The translations under genes were made by a program, and so were the position numbers. From positions 1-64,000 of the forward strand of contig NZ_PDZG01000009.1 of assembly GCF_002735645.1 (NCBI RefSeq): a stretch of 64,000 nt of DNA, given 5' to 3'. The number at the start of each line of letters is the position of its first letter. Position 1 is the stretch's first letter. The notes beneath the pieces are model-generated. The model saw nothing but the letters and a program-made list of their open reading frames with translations. It was not told where the DNA came from and searched no databases. The DNA comes from Iodobacter sp. BJB302 (lineage in GTDB: Bacteria; Pseudomonadota; Gammaproteobacteria; Burkholderiales; Chitinibacteraceae). Shown here piece after piece: positions 1 through 6,739 of this stretch.

Positions 1-93
1 GATTACATCCATTACTATAACCACGACCGAATCAAACTGAAGTTAAAAGGGCTGAGTCCTGTGCAATACAGAACCCAGCCCTTGAGCGCCTAG
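1..93 (+). CDS. IS3-family transposase, C-terminal fragment
   Basis: Thirty codons and a TAG stop are visible. The translation begins [12 protein letters not shown] and continues [10 protein letters not shown]. This is the typical end of the OrfB DDE (rve) integrase-like transposase of IS3-group elements, where YN..R....L.G.sP..yR closes the catalytic domain. The catalytic D, D and E residues lie upstream of the window. Whether the full gene is intact is unknown; it is partial only because of the window edge. Confidence 0.85.
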   Translation, partial: DYIHYYNHDRIKLKLKGLSPVQYRTQPLSA

Positions 94-127
94 CTTTTAT
101 ACTGTCCAACTAATTGGGGTCAGTTCA
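1..127 (+). mobile_element. Right end of an IS3-family insertion sequence (truncated by window edge)
   Basis: The transposase C-terminus (1-93) is followed by about 33 bp of non-coding sequence. The segment at 102-127 ends in GGGGTCAGTTCA, which is the complement of the TGAACTGACCCC-type terminal repeat common in IS3-family elements. The element probably ends at 127, with the chromosome starting at 128. The left end lies outside the window, so completeness and target-site duplication cannot be judged. Confidence 0.75.
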
Positions 128-292
128 CACTGCATCGCATGAGCGGCTTTTTTTTGCCATGCCGCCCAATCTGATAAATATTTCACCTTTCACCCGCCCC
201 CATCCAACAAACTGACCATGCTGCATAAGCCGTCAGCTATAAAACAGAGCGCATTTTATACAAACGCTCATCCAACTCGCGGGAGTCTGCAT

Positions 293-1354
293 ATGCCCCT
301 CAAGCCTTTTATTATGCTGGATGCGATGGCCGATCTCACCAGCTTGGATGACAGAGACGCGCTTTTAATCAGCCTTGGCATCAGCCTGCAAGAAATATTC
401 GATTTAGAAAGGGTCGATTTTTATCATTGCCGCCCCAGTGCTGAGCACACGCAAGCCGTCTGGCAAATCAAAAAAACTCTGGGCCTTGCCAATGGAGAAA
501 TTCAGCAAGCATGGCAATGGCGGGCACAAAACACCCTGAACAGCGATTCTGCTGACTTTGATCCACTCCTTAAAAGCGCACTTTTCGGCTTAAGCACACC
601 AGAGAGCATTCACTTTCGTCTGGTACGCACGCTTAAAATGAACGATCAGCCCCATGTTTTAATTGACTGCCAGGGCAAGCACCTCTTTAAGCAGCAGGAT
701 TTACGCGCCTTGCAAGGCATGAGCCGTATCTATGAAAACCATTTATCCCTGCTTAAATACAGCGAAACAGATACGCTCACAGGCTTACTTAATCGAAAAA
801 CATTGGAACGCCAGTTCCAAAAAATCATGGGCTTACAAGAAAACACGCCCGCCATCAGTATCGAAGACGCCCCTGCGGCAGAAGAAAGTAATCGCCGAAG
901 CCAGCAAGAAGATGATTCCTATTTCTTAGCCGTGATGGACATTGACCACTTTAAGCGTATCAACGATCAGTTTGGTCATATCTATGGCGATGAAGTGCTG
1001 CTGCTGATTGCACAGCTGATGCAGGCAAGCTTTCGCAGTGGTGATTACCTGTTTCGTTTTGGCGGGGAGGAGTTTGTCATTCTGATGGGGCCGCAGGGTG
1101 AAAGCAGCGCCATTTTTGCAGTTGAACGCTTCAGGGAAAGAGTGGAGCAAACCACGTTCCCCCAGGTGGGCCAGGTGACCATCAGCATTGGTTTTACCCG
1201 GCTGCTGCATTCCGAAGTACTCAGCACAGTGCTGGGGCGCGCGGATGAAGCGCTGTACCAGTCAAAAAGTAATGGCCGCAATAAAGTCACCATTGCCCCG
1301 GTTGATGCACTCAATCTTCATCACCCCGTAAATGGAAGCATTGAGTTGTTTTAA
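293..1354 (+). CDS. GGDEF-domain diguanylate cyclase
   Basis: A 353-residue protein predicted to make cyclic di-GMP from two GTP. The C-terminal half is a GGDEF domain. It opens with the usual DTLTGLLNR segment, carries DIDHFKRIND with the metal-binding Asp, and has the active-site signature GGEEF at about residues 257-261. An RSGD inhibitory I-site lies five residues before it, so product feedback is likely. A loop of about 28 residues rich in Glu and Ser interrupts the domain between its first helix and first strand. The N-terminal ~150 residues resemble a GAF-like sensor but have no clear signature. I chose the ATG at 293 because GGGAG lies 7 bases upstream; an ATG at 218 would add 25 residues without a visible ribosome site. 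No membrane segment is seen, so it is probably cytosolic. Confidence 0.88.
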   Translation: MPLKPFIMLDAMADLTSLDDRDALLISLGISLQEIFDLERVDFYHCRPSAEHTQAVWQIKKTLGLANGEIQQAWQWRAQNTLNSDSADFDPLLKSALFGLSTPESIHFRLVRTLKMNDQPHVLIDCQGKHLFKQQDLRALQGMSRIYENHLSLLKYSETDTLTGLLNRKTLERQFQKIMGLQENTPAISIEDAPAAEESNRRSQQEDDSYFLAVMDIDHFKRINDQFGHIYGDEVLLLIAQLMQASFRSGDYLFRFGGEEFVILMGPQGESSAIFAVERFRERVEQTTFPQVGQVTISIGFTRLLHSEVLSTVLGRADEALYQSKSNGRNKVTIAPVDALNLHHPVNGSIELF

Positions 1355-1408
1355 GCCTCCGGCCTGATTTAATCAAAAAACGCAAAACGGAGGCCTCAGC
1401 CCCCGCTT
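1355..1408. terminator. Possible terminator between the GGDEF gene and dut
   Basis: GCCTCCG (1355-1361) is the complement of CGGAGGC (1388-1394). A GC-rich stretch and a TTTTTT run follow at about 1400-1411. The loop is long, so efficiency is uncertain. It lies between two convergent genes. Confidence 0.35.
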
Positions 1409-1429
1409 TTTTGGCAACACTTAAGCAGC

Positions 1430-1879
1430 TTAATGTTTGCCTGTACTGCCAAAGCCACCTTCGCCACGGTCTGACCCGGCAAATTCATCGACCAGATTAA
1501 ATTCTACCTGTACCACAGGCACAATCACCAGTTGAGCGATGCGCTCCATAGGCTGAATCGTGAACGGCACCTGGCTGCGATTCCATACCGAAACAAAAAT
1601 TTGCCCCTGGTAATCCGAATCAATCAGGCCCACTAAATTGCCCAGCACAATGCCGTGCTTATGGCCAAGACCAGAGCGCGGCAAAATCATAGCGGCAAGG
1701 CCCGGATCATCTAAATGCAGCGCCATACCTGTTGGCACCAGCTGGGTCGCCCCTGGAGCCAGCTCCATTGGCACATCAAGGCAGGCGCGTAAATCAAGGC
1801 CAGCCGAGCCTTTGGTGGCGTATTGCGGCAAGTTTTCTTTCAACCTGCCATCTAAAATCTTTACATCAATCTGAGACAT
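1430..1879 (-). CDS. dut: Deoxyuridine 5'-triphosphate nucleotidohydrolase (dUTPase)
   Basis: A 149-residue homotrimeric dUTPase that hydrolyses dUTP to dUMP and pyrophosphate, keeping uracil out of DNA and feeding dTMP synthesis. All five family motifs are visible: [29 protein letters not shown] with the catalytic Asp, [11 protein letters not shown], and the C-terminal [10 protein letters not shown] arm that closes over the active site. The ATG at 1879 (protein start MSQIDVKIL) is preceded by AAGGT. A longer in-frame reading from 1918 would overlap coaBC and is unlikely. It lies 4 bp after coaBC and is surely cotranscribed with it, a pairing common in proteobacteria. Confidence 0.97.
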   Translation of the reverse strand: MSQIDVKILDGRLKENLPQYATKGSAGLDLRACLDVPMELAPGATQLVPTGMALHLDDPGLAAMILPRSGLGHKHGIVLGNLVGLIDSDYQGQIFVSVWNRSQVPFTIQPMERIAQLVIVPVVQVEFNLVDEFAGSDRGEGGFGSTGKH

Positions 1880-1883
1880 TTTC

Positions 1884-3065
1884 TTACCTTTTTTGATAAA
1901 GCCGCGCGATATGGGCAATTAAACGGCGTGCCACATCGAGCTTGGGGGCGCGAGTTAAACGGGTTTCGCCGTCATCATCAAGCAAAATAATTTCATTTTC
2001 ATCCGCGCCCATTGCGTTCTGCACTAAATTTGCAGCCAGCAGCGGCAGTTTTTTGCGCTTACGCTTGGCTTCTGCATACTCCAGCAGGTTTTCAGATTCA
2101 GCAGCAAAGCCCACACAAAATGGCGGATTTTCCCTTGCCGTAATATTGGCCAGGATATCCGGATTCGGGCCAAGCTCCAGGGTAAGGATGTGTGCGTCTT
2201 TTTTGATTTTTTGCTCAGAAGGATTAAGCACATAGTAATCAGAAACGGCAGCTACACTGATAAAGATATCAGCTTCTTCTACTTCGGCATTCACCGCCTG
2301 CAGCATTTCCTCAGCGCTCACCACATCAATACGGCGGCATCCCATAGGCACAGGCAAGGCCGTTTCACCTGATACCAGCACCACATCCGCACCGGATTCC
2401 CAGGCCGCACGGGCAATAGCGTAGCCCATTTTCCCTGAGCTGCTGTTGGTAATGCCACGCACGGCGTCGATACGCTCAAAAGTTGGCCCGGCAGTAATCA
2501 ACACGCGCTTGCCAGTCAATAATTTCAGCTGAAAAAATGCATCAATATGCTGCAGCAACGCTTCAGGCTCCAGCATCCGGCCAAGGCCCACTTCACCGCA
2601 GGCCTGCTCGCCCTCGCCAGGGCCCAGAATATGCACGCCATCTGAAATCAGCTGCGCCACATTGCGCTGATTAGGCGGGTTTTCCCACATCTGCCGGTTC
2701 ATGGCAGGCGCCAATAACAGCGGGCAATCTCTGGCGGCCACCAAAGTAGACAGTAAATCATCGGCAAAGCCATTGGCCACTTTCGCCATAAAATCGGACG
2801 TTGCCGGTGCTACCACAATGGCATGTGCGCCACGGGTTAAATCAATATGCGCCATATTATTCGGCGCGCGACCATCCCACAGATCAACAAACACAGGGCG
2901 GCCCGATACCGCTTGAAAGGTCACCGGCCCGACAAATTTTGTTGCGGCCTCAGTCATCACCACTTGAACTTCGTAAGACGCTTTGATTAATAAGCGAACC
3001 AGTTCAACTGATTTATACGCGGCCACGCCACCGGTTACCCCAAGTACGATGCGTTTTTGGCTCAT
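1884..3065 (-). CDS. coaBC: Bifunctional phosphopantothenoylcysteine decarboxylase / phosphopantothenate-cysteine ligase
   Basis: A 393-residue bifunctional coenzyme A biosynthesis enzyme. The N-terminal FMN-binding CoaC half starts with [12 protein letters not shown], has the catalytic-His region NMAHIDLT and the substrate motif PAMNRQMW. The C-terminal CoaB half (from about residue 185) has [15 protein letters not shown] and the NSSSGKMG nucleotide loop. CoaB joins cysteine to 4'-phosphopantothenate using CTP, and CoaC decarboxylates the product. The start is taken as the ATG at 3065 (MSQKRIVLG), with a GAGAG stretch about 11 bases upstream; a TTG at 3083 would add six residues. It is the first gene of the coaBC-dut operon. 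Confidence 0.96.
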   Translation of the reverse strand: MSQKRIVLGVTGGVAAYKSVELVRLLIKASYEVQVVMTEAATKFVGPVTFQAVSGRPVFVDLWDGRAPNNMAHIDLTRGAHAIVVAPATSDFMAKVANGFADDLLSTLVAARDCPLLLAPAMNRQMWENPPNQRNVAQLISDGVHILGPGEGEQACGEVGLGRMLEPEALLQHIDAFFQLKLLTGKRVLITAGPTFERIDAVRGITNSSSGKMGYAIARAAWESGADVVLVSGETALPVPMGCRRIDVVSAEEMLQAVNAEVEEADIFISVAAVSDYYVLNPSEQKIKKDAHILTLELGPNPDILANITARENPPFCVGFAAESENLLEYAEAKRKRKKLPLLAANLVQNAMGADENEIILLDDDGETRLTRAPKLDVARRLIAHIARLYQKR

Positions 3066-3251
3066 TGCTAAGCGCTCTCTCAATTAAGTCACAGACGATA
3101 GTTTAACTGAGGATAGACCATAAGTACTGTTGGATAGGAGTAAGCCGGTACAAGGCACATGGGGTAAAGAGGCTGAGTCTTCCTGACACATCACCAGAGC
3201 GGTCTTCAGCCAGCCCTGATAGTGTACTAAACCTCAAACCACAGAGTAAAA

Positions 3252-3269
3252 CGTGGACACCTGGTCCAC
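3252..3269 (-). terminator. Hairpin downstream of the first deiminase gene
   Basis: GTGGAC (3253-3258) and GTCCAC (3264-3269) form a 6-bp stem. On the minus strand it is followed by a short GTTTT. The position, 33 bases past the deiminase stop codon, suits a weak terminator. The rest of 3066-3301 shows no gene and presumably holds the coaBC promoter. Confidence 0.4.
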
Positions 3270-3301
3270 AGAGAAAACCATCACATGATTTATCTTTTTT
3301 C

Positions 3302-4411
3302 TTAAGCAGGCTGCTGCTGGGTGGTGCAATGAATGCCACCGCCGCCAGCGGCAATCGCATCAATATTAAGCTGCACTATTTCGCGTTTGGGGAATAAATC
3401 GCGCAGGTTATCGCGTGTATTTTTATCCGCCTTAGCATCGCCAAACTCAGGGGCGATCACGGCGTGGTTGCACACATAAAAATTAATATATCCTGCTGCA
3501 AAGTCTTTGTTTTCAAATTTCTTACGCACAGAAGACGGCCCTTGCAGCACCACTACATTTAGCTTGCGCCCTTTGGCGTCGGTGGCTTTACGCAGTATTT
3601 CTAGGTGGCGTTTGGTCACAGCATGATCATAAGAAGAAGGGTCGCTATCAAAACCCGCTACCACCACACCGGGGCTGGTAAAACGGGCGTAGAAATCGGT
3701 ATGTCCATCGGTAATATCGCGCCCCGCAATGCCTGGCAACCAGATGATTTTACTGACGCCCAACAAGCGTTTTAGCTCAGTCTCGCACTGGGCCTTGCTC
3801 ACGCGAGGATTGCGATTGGCGTTCAGCACACAACTTTCCGTAATAATGGCCGTGCCTTCGCCATCCACCTCAATACCACCGCCTTCTAAAATCAAGCGCG
3901 TTTCCAGCATTTTGGTATGGCTATATTGGCCAACAAAATCAGCCACTTCCGCATCTCGCTGATGCGCTTGTTTATTGCCCCAGCCATTAAAATTAAAATC
4001 AACGGCTGCGGCCTGCCCTTGTTTGTTCCGTACAAAAACCGGCCCTGAGTCACGGATCCATAGATCATCAATTGGCTGTACGATCAATTTAACTCGGCTA
4101 CTGCATTTACTCACAGCCACATCGTAGTCTTCTTCACGCACTAGCATATTCACGGTTTCATAGACAGAAATCGCAGCAGCGATTGTGGCCAAATTATCCT
4201 GTGCGCCAGATTGCAAACGTTTACCCCAAACGTCTTCACTCGGACCAAATGCCATCCAAGTGGCCGCATGTGGCTCTCCTTCATCGGGCATATGCCAGCC
4301 GTTATCTGATGCGGCAAAGGCAAAAGAACTCAATGGGCCAGCTACCGCTCCAGCCATCAACAGCCCAGAACCCAATAAACTTTGCTTTAAAAAATTGCGT
4401 CGTGTTGTCAT
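3302..4411 (-). CDS. Exported agmatine deiminase / peptidyl-arginine deiminase family protein (Tat signal)
   Basis: A 369-residue guanidino-group hydrolase of the PAD_porph/AguA family, whose members convert agmatine to N-carbamoylputrescine or deiminate C-terminal arginine. Family signatures seen: the W..DSGP substrate segment (LWIRDSGPVFV), EGGGIEVDGEGT, GHTDFYARF with the catalytic His, and the C-terminal Cys in GGGGIHC. The N-terminus TTRRNFLK followed by a hydrophobic stretch ending SFAFA is a textbook Tat signal with a likely cleavage site. AguA enzymes are normally cytosolic, so periplasmic export is notable. It lies 22 bp after a paralogue on the same strand. The true substrate cannot be decided from sequence. 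Confidence 0.85.
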   Translation of the reverse strand: MTTRRNFLKQSLLGSGLLMAGAVAGPLSSFAFAASDNGWHMPDEGEPHAATWMAFGPSEDVWGKRLQSGAQDNLATIAAAISVYETVNMLVREEDYDVAVSKCSSRVKLIVQPIDDLWIRDSGPVFVRNKQGQAAAVDFNFNGWGNKQAHQRDAEVADFVGQYSHTKMLETRLILEGGGIEVDGEGTAIITESCVLNANRNPRVSKAQCETELKRLLGVSKIIWLPGIAGRDITDGHTDFYARFTSPGVVVAGFDSDPSSYDHAVTKRHLEILRKATDAKGRKLNVVVLQGPSSVRKKFENKDFAAGYINFYVCNHAVIAPEFGDAKADKNTRDNLRDLFPKREIVQLNIDAIAAGGGGIHCTTQQQPA

Positions 4412-4433
4412 TTTTATTCCAATTCAAAAGGGT

Positions 4434-5576
4434 TTAAGCTGGCTCTTGTTGGGTGGAGCAATGAATGCCGCCACCCCCTGCCGCAATCGGATCAATATTA
4501 ATTTGCACAATCACTCGGTTCGGAAAGAGCGCCTTCATTTGCAACCTGACCGTTTCATCCGCCTTAGCATCGCCAAATTCAGGAATTAACACCGCTCCGT
4601 TCACCACATAAAAATTGATATAGCCTGCGGCAAAATCTTTCCCTGCATATTGAGGCCGCATTTGAGCAGGGCCATTGAGCACATGCACTTGCAAGGGCTG
4701 ATTATCTGCATCGGTGGCGGCGCGCAAGATCGCCAAATGTTGCTGCGTCACCGCATAGTCAAAAGAACTTGGGTCTGTTTCCAGCCCGCAAACCACCACA
4801 CCCGGTTTGGTAAAGCGCGCATAAAAATCGGTGTGTCCATCAGTAATGTCTTTGCCCACAATACCCGGCAACCAAATTACCTTACGAATACCTAACAGCG
4901 TTTTAAGTTCGGCCTCGCAAGCGGCCTTGCTCAAGCCGGGGTTACGATTAGCATTCAATACACAGCTCTCAGTAATAATCGCCGTGCCTTTGCCGTCAAC
5001 CTCAATCCCGCCGCCTTCCAGCACCAGCTTAGTACTTAGCATTCTGACGCCCGCCTGCCCTGTCACCACTGCAGCAACTTGGCTATCTCTACTAAATACC
5101 TGCTTCTTGCCCCAGCCATTAAAGTTAAAATTAACGCCTGCCCTTTCCCCCTGCTGATTACTCACAAAAACAGGGCCGGTATCCCGCAGCCATAAATCGT
5201 CCAAATCCTGCACAATCAGCCGCACTTTAGAGTCCATCTTCTGCTTGGCTAAGGCAAGATCCTGCTGACGTACCAGCATATTCACCGGCTCGTACTGCAC
5301 AATAGCATTGGCGATACGGGCCAGCGCATCTTGCACAGGGCCTTGCAATGTGCGGCCCCAAATGGCTTCATCGGCAACAAATGCCATCCATGTGGCCTTA
5401 TGCTGCGCACCCTCGTCTGGCATCAGCCAACTGGCAGCCATTGGGGGGAGCGTTGGCGCAATAGCAACATCGCTATTTTCTCCTCCGCCACCACCACAAG
5501 CACTTAGTAATGGCCCAAGTAAAATGAGGCCACCACCCTGAAAACAGCGATTCAAGAATAAACGACGGGTATTCAT
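4434..5576 (-). CDS. Agmatine/peptidyl-arginine deiminase family lipoprotein, paralogue of the downstream gene
   Basis: A 380-residue paralogue of the downstream deiminase with the same core motifs: LWLRDTGPVFV, EGGGIEVDGKGT, GHTDFYARF and the catalytic GGGGIHC. The two are alike almost end to end, for example both end in HC(S/T)TQQ.PA, which implies a tandem duplication. The N-terminus has a twin-arginine (NTRRLFLNR), a hydrophobic stretch and a lipobox ending SAC followed by five glycines, so this copy is predicted to be a lipid-anchored Tat substrate. AAGGAG lies upstream of the ATG at 5576. It is the first gene of the pair and is divergent from a LysR regulator. Confidence 0.85.
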   Translation of the reverse strand: MNTRRLFLNRCFQGGGLILLGPLLSACGGGGGENSDVAIAPTLPPMAASWLMPDEGAQHKATWMAFVADEAIWGRTLQGPVQDALARIANAIVQYEPVNMLVRQQDLALAKQKMDSKVRLIVQDLDDLWLRDTGPVFVSNQQGERAGVNFNFNGWGKKQVFSRDSQVAAVVTGQAGVRMLSTKLVLEGGGIEVDGKGTAIITESCVLNANRNPGLSKAACEAELKTLLGIRKVIWLPGIVGKDITDGHTDFYARFTKPGVVVCGLETDPSSFDYAVTQQHLAILRAATDADNQPLQVHVLNGPAQMRPQYAGKDFAAGYINFYVVNGAVLIPEFGDAKADETVRLQMKALFPNRVIVQINIDPIAAGGGGIHCSTQQEPA

Positions 5577-5747
5577 CTTTTACACTCCTTACTTTTTGCC
5601 AATATTTAAATACAAGGCTTAAAACAGCATGGACACAAGCACCAAGGGAGGGATAGCCGTGATCCGCTGGACAAGAATGGATTGTGCATCCATGTCATAC
5701 TTGATGAATACTGATGTTTATTGCCATAACTAATTAGGTTTTCTCAT

Positions 5748-6647
5748 ATGTCTACCCAGCGTATTCCTTCGCTCAAACTGCTGATCGGCTTTGAAGCCGC
5801 CGCCCGCCTCGGGCATTTTTCGCGAGCAGCAGACGAGCTTTGCCTGTCGCAATCGGCAATCAGCCATCAGATCAGTGATTTAGAAACACAACTGGGCCAG
5901 CCGCTGTTTCATCGGGTAGGCCGTGGTGTGGAGCTGACCGTAGCGGGTAAAGTGCTGCAGCGCAGCGTGCGCCAATCGATCGATATGCTGCAAAACGGCT
6001 TAAGCAGCATCGCCACTTATCTTGATCCTGGCCTCGTCAGCCTTGTCTGCCCTGCGCCTCTTTTGCACGGCTGGCTGCAACCCAAACTGGATCTATTGCA
6101 CGCGGCCCTACCCGATCTTTGCCTTGTGCTCTCTACCGATGAAACCGCGCGTTTTATTGATGAAGTGGATGTGGATATCGCACTGGGTAATCGACCGATT
6201 CAAGAAGCGGGCTTATTAGAGCGCCCTTTTTTGCAAGATGAATGGATCACCGTCGGCTCAGCGGCACTCGCCCAGCAGCTGGCTCAGCAGCCACGGGAAC
6301 AGCACCATTTGCACACAGGCTTGCTGTGTTTAGAAGCCATGCTCACCGATGCTCGCACCGCAAAACTCTTCCGCGAACCACTCGGCCCCTTTCGTAAGCA
6401 AGCCATTTACGACGACCCTCGCCTGCTGCTCGACGCCGTACTGCGTGGCAGGGGCATCGCCTGCCTGCCACGCTTACTTGCCAATGACGATTTAGACCAA
6501 GGCCGCCTCGTGATACTGCCTGATTACCCACGTCTTGGCGGCCCAAGCTGGTGGATATCCAGAGTAGCAGGGCAGCCACGGGCAGACATTGTGCAGCAGG
6601 TGTTTGATTGGCTTTTAGTGCAAGCGTCCATTAGTGCAGAGGACTAA
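5748..6647 (+). CDS. LysR-family transcriptional regulator, GcvA-like
   Basis: A 299-residue LysR-type regulator. Residues about 5-65 hold the winged helix-turn-helix (FEAAARLGHFSRAADELCLSQ, then SAISHQISDLE), followed by the linker helix and a periplasmic-binding-like effector domain. The pattern LCLSQSAISHQI resembles the GcvA/AmpR branch. It is divergent from the two deiminase genes across about 170 bp, so these are the most likely targets and their substrate or product a plausible effector. That link is inference from position only. No unusual features. Confidence 0.9.
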   Translation: MSTQRIPSLKLLIGFEAAARLGHFSRAADELCLSQSAISHQISDLETQLGQPLFHRVGRGVELTVAGKVLQRSVRQSIDMLQNGLSSIATYLDPGLVSLVCPAPLLHGWLQPKLDLLHAALPDLCLVLSTDETARFIDEVDVDIALGNRPIQEAGLLERPFLQDEWITVGSAALAQQLAQQPREQHHLHTGLLCLEAMLTDARTAKLFREPLGPFRKQAIYDDPRLLLDAVLRGRGIACLPRLLANDDLDQGRLVILPDYPRLGGPSWWISRVAGQPRADIVQQVFDWLLVQASISAED

Positions 6648-6667
6648 GCCATTTCAAGCAAGGAAAG

Positions 6668-6712
6668 CTGTCATATTTATGCAAAGCCCATGTCATCTTG
6701 ACAATCTATGAT
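6668..6712 (+). promoter_or_regulatory. Pho box (PhoB site) with -10 element ahead of the phospholipase C gene
   Basis: Three 7-base units follow one another with 11-bp periodicity: CTGTCAT (6668-6674), the weak ATGCAAA (6679-6685) and ATGTCAT (6690-6696). The PhoB consensus is two CTGTCAT units separated by 4 bases. A TATGAT -10 hexamer follows at 6707-6712, 10 bases after the last unit, as in Pho-regulated promoters where the box replaces the -35. The gene starts at 6740 with AAGGATC as ribosome site. Confidence 0.7.
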
Positions 6713-6739
6713 CCCCAGCTTTTTATGTAAGGATCAAAA

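Noticed and set aside
3103..3363. 86-residue frame overlapping the end of the first deiminase gene
   Set aside because: No ribosome site; partly antisense-frame shadow of the deiminase; composition not coding-like.
4185..4589. 134-residue plus-strand frame across the two deiminase genes
   Set aside because: Antisense shadow of the strongly supported minus-strand genes; no ribosome site or family motif.
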